Shown: positions 7,084-16,205 of the stretch, piece by piece
Position numbering within the stretch: the stretch's first letter is position 1
Layout: the number at the start of each line of letters is the position of its first letter
Assembly (NCBI GenBank): GCA_015063325.1
Contig: SVUK01000017.1
Span: 310,001-374,000, forward strand
Origin: Oscillospiraceae bacterium
Lineage (GTDB): Bacteria > Bacillota > Clostridia > Oscillospirales > CAG-272
Direction: 5' to 3'
DNA: 64,000 bases
Position numbers and translations under genes: made by a program
The notes under the pieces: generated by a model
What the model saw: the letters and a program-made list of their open reading frames with translations, nothing else
What the model was told of the DNA's origin: nothing
Database searches by the model: none

Positions 7084-9309
7084 TCAAGCAAATCCACGAG
7101 AGATCCGGCGAACGCCGACCAAAGATTGCAAACGGGAAACAATGGAACGATAGTGGTCTGTATTTTTGCATCCGATTTTCAGATTCAAAATAGACCCGTC
7201 CTCGTTTTTGCTGACGGCATTAATCTGCAAAATGGAAACGCGCATTTCCGCCAAAACCGCGGTAATTTCAGCCAAAATACCGATGCGATCGTCCACCCAA
7301 ATTTGCAAAAGTGCCTCGTAAAATCCTGTCTCATTTCCGCCTTCAGCACTCTCCCAATAGGCTTCCTTCCAACGATCTGCATTTTCGGGAACCTGTCTGC
7401 CGGTGATAACGTTCGGACAGTCGATTTTATGAATGGAAATTCCAAATCCTTTGGTGACAAACCCAATGATGGGGTCGCCGGGCAACGGGTTGCAGCATTT
7501 TGCAAACTTGATCATACAGCCGTGTTCCCCGTCCACAACAACGCCGCCGTTCGAATGTACATTATGCGGCTTGCGCACCTGTACCTGTTCCGGCGTCAGC
7601 TCTTCCTTCGGCGTTTCCTCCTCAATATGAACAACCCGGCGGCAATCGTCCGGCAAACGTTTGATAAATTTGGAAATTGCCAAACCGCCATACCCGATCG
7701 CATTGTAAAAATCCTCATTGCTGTTGTAGCCGAAACGCTCGGACAATCCCTTTACAATTTCTTCCCTCTGCGCCTCTGTTACAGGACAACGGCAGATTTT
7801 CCGAATTTCGGTTTCCACCATAGTCTTACCGAGGATCACATTGTCAGTCTTTTGTTCTTTCTTAAACCATGCGCGAATTTTCGAACGCGCACTGCTTGTT
7901 TTTACAATGTTGAGCCAGTCGCGGCTCGGACCTTTTGCCGCAGAAGAGGTTAAAATTTCAACAATCTCTCCGTTTTGAAGCGTGCGATCAATCGGAACGA
8001 TCATGCCGTTGATCTTACCGCCGATCATCTTGTTTCCGACAGCCGAGTGAACCGCGTATGCAAAATCAATCACATTTGCACCGTTGGGAAGCGAGATAAC
8101 ATCTCCTTTTGGAGTGAATACGAAAACCTCATCATGGAACATATCGGTCTTGAAAGCACTCAAAAATTCGTCCGGGTCACGCGTGCTGTCCTCTGCCTCC
8201 AAAAGCCCGGCAATCCATTCAAGCTTGCGGTCAATCTCCTCTTTCGAGGTTGCTCCCGATTTATATTTCCAGTGCGCGGCAATACCGTATTCGGCAATCT
8301 GGTGCATTTCCCAAGTCCGGATCTGCACTTCGAACGGAATGCCGTCCCGTCCGATAACGGTAGTGTGAAGCGACCGGTAAAGGTTTGGCTTCGGCGTAGA
8401 AATATAGTCTTTAAAACGTCCCGGAACCGAATTAAACATTTCATGAATCAACCCAAGCGCGGTATAACATTCCAATTCGGTATCCACAATGATCCGCATG
8501 GCGTAAAAGTCATAGATCTCGTCAAACGACTTATTCTGCGTATACATTTTTTTGTAGATGGAATAAACCGATTTGATACGCCCTTCAAGAGAAAAATGAA
8601 TCTTGTTTTCTTTGAGCTTTTTGGATACTTGCGCACGGATTTTCTCAATAAAATTCAGATTTTCGCCGTATTTTTCTTCAATATATTTCTGAATTTCCCC
8701 ATACCCGATCGGATCGAGATATTGTAAACTCAAACCTTCCAACTCTTGCTTGATACGCTGCATACCAAGCCGATGCGCAAGCGGCGCATACACATGCATG
8801 GTTTCCAAAGCCGTCAGACGGCGTTTCTCATCCGGCTTTGCGTCAAGCGTCCGCATATTGTGGAGCCGGTCGCAAAGCTTAATAAAGATCACGCGAATAT
8901 CGCGCGACATGGCGAGAAGCATTTTGCGCAGGTTTTCAATTTCGGCTTCTTCCTTGTCCTCCACCTGCATGAAAACGATTTTGGTCAAACCATCTACCAA
9001 CTCCGCAACTTCTTTGCCAAAGCGAGATTCAATCTCTTTTAAATTGGTTTTATCGGCACAGTCCTCAACGGTATCGTGCAAAAGCGCGGCACAAATGGAA
9101 TCGGTGTCCAATTCCAAACCCGCAACAATTTCGGCAACGGCAACCGGATGGGAAATATAGGGTGTTCCGTCCGCGCGCATCTGCCCTTCATGCAATTCTC
9201 TGGCATATTCAAAAGCTTTTGTAATTTTTTCGGTATCGTATTTTTTTCCGGTTGCAGCAAGAATACTTAACAGCCGAGTAATATCGGTTCTCACCATCGA
9301 ATCGCTCAT
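7084..9309 (-). CDS. relA: Bifunctional (p)ppGpp synthetase/hydrolase RelA/SpoT (Rel)
   Basis: The full-length Rel protein (741 aa) makes and breaks (p)ppGpp, the stringent-response signal. It shows the HD hydrolase domain (HDTVEDC near residue 80 and CDRLHNMRTL near 145), the synthetase domain with YRSLHTTVIG near 315, a TGS domain near 390-450 (FVFTPKGDVISLPNGANVIDFAYAVH), a zinc-finger-like region (FAKCCNPLPGD) and a C-terminal ACT domain (DRIGILAEITAVLAEMRVSI). Both catalytic domains look intact. The ATG at 9309 follows GGAGGG. It lies between recJ and dtd. Confidence 0.97.
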   Translation of the reverse strand: MSDSMVRTDITRLLSILAATGKKYDTEKITKAFEYARELHEGQMRADGTPYISHPVAVAEIVAGLELDTDSICAALLHDTVEDCADKTNLKEIESRFGKEVAELVDGLTKIVFMQVEDKEEAEIENLRKMLLAMSRDIRVIFIKLCDRLHNMRTLDAKPDEKRRLTALETMHVYAPLAHRLGMQRIKQELEGLSLQYLDPIGYGEIQKYIEEKYGENLNFIEKIRAQVSKKLKENKIHFSLEGRIKSVYSIYKKMYTQNKSFDEIYDFYAMRIIVDTELECYTALGLIHEMFNSVPGRFKDYISTPKPNLYRSLHTTVIGRDGIPFEVQIRTWEMHQIAEYGIAAHWKYKSGATSKEEIDRKLEWIAGLLEAEDSTRDPDEFLSAFKTDMFHDEVFVFTPKGDVISLPNGANVIDFAYAVHSAVGNKMIGGKINGMIVPIDRTLQNGEIVEILTSSAAKGPSRDWLNIVKTSSARSKIRAWFKKEQKTDNVILGKTMVETEIRKICRCPVTEAQREEIVKGLSERFGYNSNEDFYNAIGYGGLAISKFIKRLPDDCRRVVHIEEETPKEELTPEQVQVRKPHNVHSNGGVVVDGEHGCMIKFAKCCNPLPGDPIIGFVTKGFGISIHKIDCPNVITGRQVPENADRWKEAYWESAEGGNETGFYEALLQIWVDDRIGILAEITAVLAEMRVSILQINAVSKNEDGSILNLKIGCKNTDHYRSIVSRLQSLVGVRRISRGFA

Positions 9310-9352
9310 AAAGCGACACCCTCCTTTCCCGATATAGTTATCAGGGTAAATT

Positions 9353-11500
9353 TCATTTCATCATTTCACGTAATTTTCGAAGCAAAGTCGATTGCTCTAA
9401 ATCTGTTTTCACCGGCGACGGATTCCATTCCATCACAAAATAATCCTCGCCAGGCTCGGTAAACGAGCAAAGTTGAAGCTCTTCCAAAATCCGCATGGAA
9501 AAACGGATTTTCGCATATGTAAACGGACTTTCCTGACGATTCAACTGCTCCCGAATCCGTCGAATCGGGAAACACGTCTTTCCGGTCTCCTGTTCTTTTC
9601 GAAAAAATTGATAAATCATTGCAAGATCCTTCCGATCCGGCAAAATACCGTCCGCTTCGGAAAAACGCTCGCCGTTGCAAATCGCTTGATATTTGGCACG
9701 CTCGGAGAGGAAAATCAGTTCTTCGGATTCAGCGTATGCGGCATCCTGTAAAAACATTTGAACACGCACGGTACCGTTGAATTCGTTTGCGTCCAGGCGG
9801 AAGAGAAAATCGGCAAATTCCCCTTCCTCAAACGGCAAATCGGTTATCCCTCTGCCAAACCAAACGGCAACCATCGAAAGTCCGTCCTTTTCCAAATGCA
9901 AACGAACGTGTTTACCGCCGCTCATCGGCGTGATTTTAACAACCTTTGCCTCGCGCAAAAGGAAATTCGGCGTTGGATTGCCGTTTCCGTAAGGTTCCAA
10001 AAGCCGCAGCTCCTCAATCAATCGAATCGTCATTTCGCCGATCCCCATGGTGCAGTCAGCATCTCGCTGTAGAGAAAAATCTCCGGCTGTATGCGTTTCG
10101 GCATAGTCATTCAATCGGCGACGCAGTTGAGAAACGTCCTTCTTTCGGATCGAAAGACCGGCGGCAAGCTCGTGCCCACCGTAACGAAGCAGAAGATCTT
10201 TGCAGGCGTCAAGCGCCTCTACGAGATTCAAACCTTTGACACTTCTGCCGGAGCCTTTCCCGGAGCCGTCCTCCGAACCGTCATAAGAAATCAGAATGCA
10301 TGGCAATCCATACCGCTCGGTAATGCGAGACGCCACAATTCCGATAATGCCTGGGTGCCAATCGTCGTGATCCAAAACAATCACTCTGCGGCGTTCCTCT
10401 TTCGGCATATTTTCAATCATTCGGAAAGCCTCTTCGGCAATTTGGGTCTCCTCTGCCTGACGCGCGGCATTCAATTCGCAAAGCTGATTGGCATAATGTG
10501 CCGCACGTGAATGCGTTTCGGAAAGCAATAACTCCACCGCAATTCCGGCTTCGGCAACCCGTCCGGCTGCGTTGATCCGCGGCGCGATTACAAACCCGAT
10601 ATAGGAAGAGGTAATTTTGCGTTGTTTACTTTTTCCAGGACCTGCGGCGGCATCCATCAACGCGCGCAATCCGGGACGACAATTCGTCTCCATGTCGGCA
10701 AGTCCTTTTGCAATCAACAGCCGGTTTTCATCAATCACAGGCATTACGTCCGCAATCGTTCCAATGGCAACCAGATCCGCATAGGTATTGCTGATCTGTA
10801 AAACCGCTTCTATCGGAGGTTTTCCCTCCTTTTCAAATTGACGGATCTCCATAGCACAAGCAAGTTTAAAGGCAACTCCAACGCCTGCAAGTTCGCAAAA
10901 AGGATAGGAATCATCTGCGCGATGCGGATTGACAACTGCGCAGCATTTCGGCAATTCGGGACGACAGGCATGGTGATCGGTTACGATCGTATCAATGCCT
11001 TTCCGCTTTGCATAATCAATTTCCTCGATTGATGTAATTCCGGTATCCACCGTTACAATTAAGGAAACGCCCTTACCTTTTAGGATATCAATGGCGGCGG
11101 TAGAAAGACCGTACCCCTCCTTGCTCCTGCTGGGAATATAGTAACCAACGTCGGCGCCTTTTTGCGAAAGATAAAGGTAGAGTAAACTTGTTGCGGTAGC
11201 ACCGTCCACATCGTAATCACCAAAAACGGCAATCCGCTCCTTTCGGTCAAGCGCAGTTTGTAAACGATCTACGGCACGGTCCATATCCTTCATCAAAAAA
11301 GGATCGTGCGGAATGATATCCGAAAAATGCAAAAACCGTTCGGCATCGGCTACCGTATTGTATCCGCGCAAACAAAGCAGTTTTGCAGTGGTAGACGTCA
11401 CTTTTAATTTGGAAGAAAGTTCGGAAACGGTTTTATTCAGTTCGACATTTTCCGGGTCAAACAAAACGCGCCATTTCGATTTTTGAACAGCTGTTTCCAT
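9353..11500 (-). CDS. recJ: Single-stranded-DNA-specific exonuclease RecJ
   Basis: RecJ degrades single-stranded DNA 5' to 3' in recombination and mismatch repair. This 715-aa protein has the DHH phosphoesterase motifs: FGDYDVDGATAT near residue 95, TVDTGI near 150, TDHHAC near 173, and a C-terminal DHHA1 domain with YGGHELAAGLSI near 440. The length is above the Escherichia coli protein (577 aa) because of an added C-terminal domain of about 150 residues (from about 560), common in Firmicute RecJ. It is followed 43 nt later by relA. Upstream is a stack of imperfect tandem repeats reaching back into the previous gene. Confidence 0.95.
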   Translation of the reverse strand: METAVQKSKWRVLFDPENVELNKTVSELSSKLKVTSTTAKLLCLRGYNTVADAERFLHFSDIIPHDPFLMKDMDRAVDRLQTALDRKERIAVFGDYDVDGATATSLLYLYLSQKGADVGYYIPSRSKEGYGLSTAAIDILKGKGVSLIVTVDTGITSIEEIDYAKRKGIDTIVTDHHACRPELPKCCAVVNPHRADDSYPFCELAGVGVAFKLACAMEIRQFEKEGKPPIEAVLQISNTYADLVAIGTIADVMPVIDENRLLIAKGLADMETNCRPGLRALMDAAAGPGKSKQRKITSSYIGFVIAPRINAAGRVAEAGIAVELLLSETHSRAAHYANQLCELNAARQAEETQIAEEAFRMIENMPKEERRRVIVLDHDDWHPGIIGIVASRITERYGLPCILISYDGSEDGSGKGSGRSVKGLNLVEALDACKDLLLRYGGHELAAGLSIRKKDVSQLRRRLNDYAETHTAGDFSLQRDADCTMGIGEMTIRLIEELRLLEPYGNGNPTPNFLLREAKVVKITPMSGGKHVRLHLEKDGLSMVAVWFGRGITDLPFEEGEFADFLFRLDANEFNGTVRVQMFLQDAAYAESEELIFLSERAKYQAICNGERFSEADGILPDRKDLAMIYQFFRKEQETGKTCFPIRRIREQLNRQESPFTYAKIRFSMRILEELQLCSFTEPGEDYFVMEWNPSPVKTDLEQSTLLRKLREMMK

Positions 11501-11516
11501 AAAACCGCCCCTTTCT

Positions 11517-11584
11517 GTAAATCGTTTTTAATAAATGTAAATCATTTTTAGTTAAAACAAGTAAATAATTTTTAGTTAAAACAA
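11517..11584. repeat. Imperfect tandem repeat (2 x 24 bp plus a 20-bp partial copy) spanning a stop codon
   Basis: GTAAATCATTTTTAGTTAAA-type units lie at 11537-11560 and 11561-11584 and differ at one base; a shorter diverged copy lies at 11517-11536. The unit at 11561-11584 contains the last codons and TAA stop (Cys-Phe-Asn-stop) of the FAD dehydrogenase gene, so part of a coding end has been duplicated into the gap before recJ. Confidence 0.85.
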
Positions 11585-13218
11585 GATTCGGAAACGCTTC
11601 CGAATTTTTTTATCAGCGCTTCGGCAGAGCGCAGTCCGTCTACCGCCGCACTCGTAATTCCCCCGGCATATCCTGCGCCTTCTCCGCAGGGATAAATCAA
11701 TTCGTGTCCAATGGCTGTACGCTCCTCCGGCAATCGCAAAATGCGCAGCGGCGCAGATGTCCTTGTCTCTGCGGCGGTCAAAATCGTATCCGGCGCGTCA
11801 TACCCCTCCAACTTTTTTCCAAAAGAGGAAAACGCGTACCGCAAAGATTCGGTTATAAAGGTTGGAAAAACGCTACGCAAATCGGTCAAATGAATTTTTC
11901 CGCGCCGGTAAGACGGCAGAACACGGGAAGGCTCGGTTGCCCGATATTCCCCAATCAAATCGCCCAAAGTCATAATCGGGGCATCATAATCGCCGCCCCC
12001 TGCCGTAAAAGCCGCGCGTTCAATCCGGCGCTGAAAAGCAATCGCACCCAATGCAAGACTTCCGTTGATCGGCTCATAATCGGTGCAGGAAATCGAAACA
12101 GCAACCGCGGCATTTGCGTTTTTCCCGTTTCGCGCATGGTTGCTCATTCCGTTGACAACAAGACCACCCTCTTCAGACGCCGCGGCAACGACTTCTCCGC
12201 CCGGGCACATGCAAAAGGTATAAACTCCGCGCGTACCACGGGTATCCGAAAGCGCATATTCCGCAGGACCCAAATTGGGGTGTCCTGCAAGGTCTCCGTA
12301 AAGTGCGCGATCAATTTCACATTGTAAATGTTCGGCACGAACACCGACAGAAATCGGTTTCGCCTCAATGGAAAACTGCTTTTTCAAAAGCAGTTCATAA
12401 GTATCTCTTGCGCTGTGTCCCGGTGCCAAAATCAAAGCGCCGCTACGCAGCTCGCCATAATTGGTGTAAACGGTGACAGAAGCGTCCGCTGATTCGCAAA
12501 AATCGTCCATCCGCGTGCGATAAAGCACCTTTCCGCCCAAGCGCTCGATCTCCGAAAGAAGGTTGGCGATAATCCGGCGCAATAGATCCGTTCCGATATG
12601 CGGTTTTGCCAAAGTTAAAATTTCCTCGGGAGCACCGAAACGGCAAAGCATATGCAAAACATAATTGCAGTACGGATCATGGATGCGCGTAATCAGTTTT
12701 CCATCCGAAAAGGTACCGGCACCGCCGGCGCCGAACTGAATATTGGATTCGGTATCTAAAAAGCCTTCCCGAATAAAACGATCCACCGAAGCAACGCGAT
12801 CGTCAATCGAATCTCCGCGATCGATCAGAATCGGATCGTAGCCGTTTTCCGCAAGCAATAAAGCGGCAAAAAGCCCGGCGGGACCCATTCCGACCACCAA
12901 CGGCGGCGCTTTCAGTCGTGCCTTTCCGCGCACAATCTCCGGAGAAACGTCGATCCATGCGCGCAATCCGGCACGCTTTTGCAAGTCCTCAGGAATAGGC
13001 GATTCCGATTCTACCAAAATTGAAGAAACAAAACGGATTTCCTCTTTACGGCGCGCGTCAACCGAACGTTTATAAAGCCGAAAATGAAGCGACCGAGTTT
13101 GAATTCCCCTGCGCTTCATTTGACGGGCAGCCTCCCTGCAAATCTCTTCGTGATCCGCCGAAATCGACGTTTTGACATCATTCAGCAGATAACGGTAACT
13201 CAACCGGTTATCCGACAT
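11572..13218 (-). CDS. FAD-dependent dehydrogenase (COG2509-like)
   Basis: A 548-aa flavoprotein with the dinucleotide-binding motif VVGMGPAGLFAALLLAENGYDPILIDRG near residue 107 and the pattern GAGGAGTFSDGKL near 160, typical of the COG2509 group of uncharacterised NAD(P)/FAD-dependent oxidoreductases. The C-terminal HELIYPCGEGAGYAGGITSA is the closing FAD contact of this class. No substrate is known for the family. The start overlaps the end of the small CdaR-like gene by 11 nt, so the two are translationally coupled within the cdaA unit. Confidence 0.85.
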   Translation of the reverse strand: MSDNRLSYRYLLNDVKTSISADHEEICREAARQMKRRGIQTRSLHFRLYKRSVDARRKEEIRFVSSILVESESPIPEDLQKRAGLRAWIDVSPEIVRGKARLKAPPLVVGMGPAGLFAALLLAENGYDPILIDRGDSIDDRVASVDRFIREGFLDTESNIQFGAGGAGTFSDGKLITRIHDPYCNYVLHMLCRFGAPEEILTLAKPHIGTDLLRRIIANLLSEIERLGGKVLYRTRMDDFCESADASVTVYTNYGELRSGALILAPGHSARDTYELLLKKQFSIEAKPISVGVRAEHLQCEIDRALYGDLAGHPNLGPAEYALSDTRGTRGVYTFCMCPGGEVVAAASEEGGLVVNGMSNHARNGKNANAAVAVSISCTDYEPINGSLALGAIAFQRRIERAAFTAGGGDYDAPIMTLGDLIGEYRATEPSRVLPSYRRGKIHLTDLRSVFPTFITESLRYAFSSFGKKLEGYDAPDTILTAAETRTSAPLRILRLPEERTAIGHELIYPCGEGAGYAGGITSAAVDGLRSAEALIKKFGSVSESCFN

Positions 13219-13426
13219 TCGAATCCGCCTGCTCGGTCTGTTCCGAATCTTGCCGGAAGAAAGAACTTTTTTTATAATCGCTGTTCGTCAAATTCACAAC
13301 GAGAAGCCAAACGATCACTGCCAAAAGAAAGCAGATCAAAAACGGCAGAAAGCGGAAACGGCGAACCTGATTTTCGGCAGCTTCTTTTTTCTTGTTGTAA
13401 TGCCCTAATGTGTTCTTCGCTTTCAT
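13208..13426 (-). CDS. Small membrane-anchored protein resembling the CdaR (YbbR) N-terminus
   Basis: A 72-aa protein: about 25 mostly polar residues, one membrane helix (FLPFLICFLLAVIVWLLVVN), and a 25-residue polar tail. The helix and the following VVNLTNS closely resemble the N-terminal anchor of CdaR/YbbR proteins, which regulate CdaA and normally follow cdaA. The YbbR repeats that should come next are missing. The start codon lies 2 nt past the cdaA stop codon, and the ribosome site is inside the end of cdaA. Either a reduced CdaR or an unrelated small protein in its place; the position favours the first. Confidence 0.6.
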   Translation of the reverse strand: MKAKNTLGHYNKKKEAAENQVRRFRFLPFLICFLLAVIVWLLVVNLTNSDYKKSSFFRQDSEQTEQADSNVG

Positions 13427-13428
13427 GC

Positions 13429-14439
13429 TTATTTTCCTCCCTTTCTGTTTGCATTTTCGTCATTCAAAAGCTCAGGAATACCGGGTTTCGGCAAAGGCAT
13501 TTCCAATTGCTCGCCCTCGGATCTTTGAAGATCCGAGTCGTTGAAAGAGCGATTGCTGAGCTGCTCAAGGCGTTCCTGGAAGAGCTTTTTGGATTCTTCG
13601 CGACGGCGGCGCAAATAAAGCTCGCCGGCAAGATAGGTCATCAAAATATCTTCCAGCATTTCGCGATCAACGCCGCGCAAAAGTTTTCCCTCCTGCGCAA
13701 CCGAAACTTTTCCGGTCTGCTCGGATACGACGACAACCAAAGAATCACTCACTTCACTGACGCCCACTGCGGCGCGGTGACGGGTTCCTAAATTGCCGAA
13801 ATCAATCGTATTTTTTGCCGACGGAAGAACGACGCTTGCCGCATAAATCCGGAAATCCCGAATCACGACCGCACCGTCATGAAGCGGCGCCTTATCAAAG
13901 AAAATACTGGTCAACATATGCGAAGTGATTCTGGCGTCGACCAATTTACCCGATTCGATATATTCGCCCAGCTTGGTCAAGCCTTCAAAAACAATCAGCG
14001 CACCGGTCTGATTTTCCGACATTTCAAAAACGGCATTGAGCGTTTGTTCGGTGACCTCTTTTGCAAGCGGATAGAGCTTTTTCGGCAAGGTATCGCTGCG
14101 CGGCGCAAACAGGCGCGAATTTGCAATGCGTTCCAAAGCGTCCCGGATTTCCGGTTGAAACAGAACGATGACGCAAAGGAAAAAGAAACCTGCCGCCAAT
14201 CGGATAATATAGGTCAGTGCCGGCAAATTGAATGCGGACACGATCAGACTCAGCAAAACGACGATAAACAAACCCAAAAGAACGCGTCCGGCGCGTCTTG
14301 CCTTTGCAAAGCGATACAACGCGTAAAGAAGCAGGGTTAAAATCACGATATCGGCAAGATCGAAAGGTCCGAAATAACGGAACGGATCTACGATGTATCG
14401 CAGAATAAACGTTTTCATATTTTCCCAAAATTCTAACAT
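13429..14439 (-). CDS. cdaA: Diadenylate cyclase CdaA
   Basis: CdaA makes the second messenger c-di-AMP from two ATP and controls potassium and osmotic balance. The protein (336 aa) has three N-terminal membrane helices (about residues 23-44, 50-68, 72-92) and a DisA_N catalytic domain with both signature motifs, LHDGAVV near residue 191 and GTRHRAA near 221. A charged C-terminal extension of about 60 residues (RRRREESKKLFQERLEQLSNRSFNDSD) goes beyond the usual end. It leads the minus-strand unit, with a promoter at 14521-14549. glmM, a usual downstream partner, is not next to it. Confidence 0.97.
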   Translation of the reverse strand: MLEFWENMKTFILRYIVDPFRYFGPFDLADIVILTLLLYALYRFAKARRAGRVLLGLFIVVLLSLIVSAFNLPALTYIIRLAAGFFFLCVIVLFQPEIRDALERIANSRLFAPRSDTLPKKLYPLAKEVTEQTLNAVFEMSENQTGALIVFEGLTKLGEYIESGKLVDARITSHMLTSIFFDKAPLHDGAVVIRDFRIYAASVVLPSAKNTIDFGNLGTRHRAAVGVSEVSDSLVVVVSEQTGKVSVAQEGKLLRGVDREMLEDILMTYLAGELYLRRRREESKKLFQERLEQLSNRSFNDSDLQRSEGEQLEMPLPKPGIPELLNDENANRKGGK

Positions 14440-14520
14440 GATTTTCCTCCGTCCGAAAATGGTAAAAAATAAATCGAGTTCAAATGTACCTAAAAATGCT
14501 TATAAGAATATACGAAAAAT

Positions 14521-14549
14521 ATTATATCATATGCAATGCTTTTTTCCAA
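14521..14549 (-). promoter_or_regulatory. Sigma-A promoter of the cdaA unit
   Basis: Minus-strand TTGGAA (14549-14544), 17 bp, TATAAT (14526-14521), leaving a leader of about 75 nt before the cdaA ATG. It lies 40 nt beyond the pncB terminator. Confidence 0.75.
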
Positions 14550-14588
14550 TACCTTTTCAAAAAAAAGCCAAAAAAAGTTGAAAAAAAG

Positions 14589-14612
14589 AACAGACCGGCT
14601 TCGGTCTGTTCT
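14589..14612 (-). terminator. Rho-independent terminator after pncB
   Basis: A perfect 10-bp stem (GAACAGACCG / CGGTCTGTTC) with a 4-nt loop is followed on the minus strand by a run of seven T. It begins 15 nt after the pncB stop codon. Confidence 0.92.
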
Positions 14613-14626
14613 CCAAAACTGCGATT

Positions 14627-16093
14627 TTATTGATTTTCCGGTTGATAAACGCCCTTGTTCAAAAGCATATTCTGTTTCAATTTCCAAAGTTTTTCGGAAA
14701 GGTCGACATAGTAGTTATGCGGATTGTTGAAGCGGCGAACCTCGTCCCACATTCCTTCGATCTCGGCTTTGCAATGCGCGCGAATTTCCTCCAACGGCGG
14801 AAGATCATAAACCTGTTTTCCTTGTTTGAAAATCGGAACGAGCAGTTCGGTTGCCGTATAATTTTCCAAAATTTTACGTTTCCAAACGTGTTCGGGATCA
14901 AACAATTCAATCGGCTTTGTATCGTCCACCGATTCGTCATGCAAACAAATCAAATCCGCTTCTGCTTTTCCGGTATCTCTTCCACGTAAACGATAAACCT
15001 TTTTGAAATGCGGCGTTGTAATTTTTCCAACGTTTTCGCTGATCTTAATTTTCGGAATAATCCGCCCCATATCGTCTTCAACGGCACAAAGTTTGTAAAC
15101 GCCGCCGAAAACCGGATCACTTTTAGAAGTAATCAAACGTTCCCCTACGCCGAATGCGTCCACACAAGCGCCCTGACGAATCAACTCTCGAATCAGGTAT
15201 TCGTCAAGTGAGTTGGAAATAATGATCTTACATTCCGTCCAACCGGCGTCGTCCAACATTTTTCGCACTTTTTGCGTCAAATAGGTAATATCGCCGGAGT
15301 CGATCCGAATTCCGCATTTGGTAATGCCAAGCGGCTTAAGAACATTATTAAACGCCCGAATCGCATTCGGAATTCCCGATTCGGTCACATTGTAAGTATC
15401 CACCAAAAGCGTTGCGTTGTGGGGATAGATTTTGCAGTAAGTTTCAAAGGCTTCGTATTCGGAATCAAACATTTGCACCCAGGAATGCGCCATGGTACCG
15501 CTTGCAGGAACACCGTAGATCTCGTCGCTGATCGTGCAGGCGGTTGATCCGCATCCGCCGATATAGGCAGCTCGCGCTCCGAGGATCGCGGCATCGGCTC
15601 CCTGCGCACGTCGTGAGCCGAATTCGCTGACGGCTCTGCCTTTGGAAGCGCGCGTAATTCTTGCCGCTTTTGTCGCAATCAAAGATTGATGATTCAGCAT
15701 CATCAAAATATAGGTTTCCACAAACTGCGCCTGAATTGCAGTCGCACGCACCGTCAGAAGCGGTTCCCCCGGAAAAACGATCGTCCCTTCGGGAATTGCC
15801 CAAATATCACCGGAAAACTTGAAATTTTCAAGATATTGCAGAAAATCCTCCGAAAAGCAGTTCTTTGAACGGAGGTAGGCAATATCGTCCGCGTCAAAAT
15901 GCAAATTGTTGATATATTCAACGATTTGCTCCAAACCGGCAACCACGGCAAAACCGCCGTTATCTGGATTTTGACGATAAAACGCGTCAAAATAAACGAT
16001 TTTATTCTGCATTCCTTTGGCAAAATAGCCGTTGCCCATGGTCAGTTCATAAAAATCGCAAAGCATAGTCAAATTTCGGGAAATATCTTTCAT
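14627..16093 (-). CDS. pncB: Nicotinate phosphoribosyltransferase
   Basis: PncB joins nicotinate to PRPP to give nicotinate mononucleotide in NAD salvage. The 488-aa protein shows the family start (NLTMLCDFYELTMGNGYF), FDAFYRQNPDNGGFAV, the SEFGSRRAQG segment near residue 175, SAR-type GTMAHSWVQ near 212 and GIRIDSGDI near 275. The ATG at 16093 has GGAGG 7 nt upstream and removes nine non-family residues of the ORF-track start. It stands alone, with its own promoter and a clear terminator. Confidence 0.96.
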   Translation of the reverse strand: MKDISRNLTMLCDFYELTMGNGYFAKGMQNKIVYFDAFYRQNPDNGGFAVVAGLEQIVEYINNLHFDADDIAYLRSKNCFSEDFLQYLENFKFSGDIWAIPEGTIVFPGEPLLTVRATAIQAQFVETYILMMLNHQSLIATKAARITRASKGRAVSEFGSRRAQGADAAILGARAAYIGGCGSTACTISDEIYGVPASGTMAHSWVQMFDSEYEAFETYCKIYPHNATLLVDTYNVTESGIPNAIRAFNNVLKPLGITKCGIRIDSGDITYLTQKVRKMLDDAGWTECKIIISNSLDEYLIRELIRQGACVDAFGVGERLITSKSDPVFGGVYKLCAVEDDMGRIIPKIKISENVGKITTPHFKKVYRLRGRDTGKAEADLICLHDESVDDTKPIELFDPEHVWKRKILENYTATELLVPIFKQGKQVYDLPPLEEIRAHCKAEIEGMWDEVRRFNNPHNYYVDLSEKLWKLKQNMLLNKGVYQPENQ

Positions 16094-16129
16094 CTTTGTT
16101 CCTCCGGAGTTCCGAATCATTTTCGTATT

Positions 16130-16158
16130 ATTTTACCACACTTTTCCTTTTTTTGCAA
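16130..16158 (-). promoter_or_regulatory. Sigma-A promoter of pncB
   Basis: Minus-strand TTGCAA (16158-16153), 17 bp, TAAAAT (16135-16130), in the short gap after the sigG terminator. Confidence 0.7.
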
Positions 16159-16171
16159 GTTTTTTAAAAAA

Positions 16172-16197
16172 GAAAAGAGATTAAAAAATCTCTTTTC
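16172..16197 (-). terminator. Terminator after sigG
   Basis: An 11-bp stem (GAAAAGAGATT / AATCTCTTTTC) with a 4-nt loop; on the minus strand it is followed by a T-rich run (TTTTTT). It lies 8 nt after the sigG stop codon. Confidence 0.8.
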
Positions 16198-16205
16198 CGG
16201 CATTT

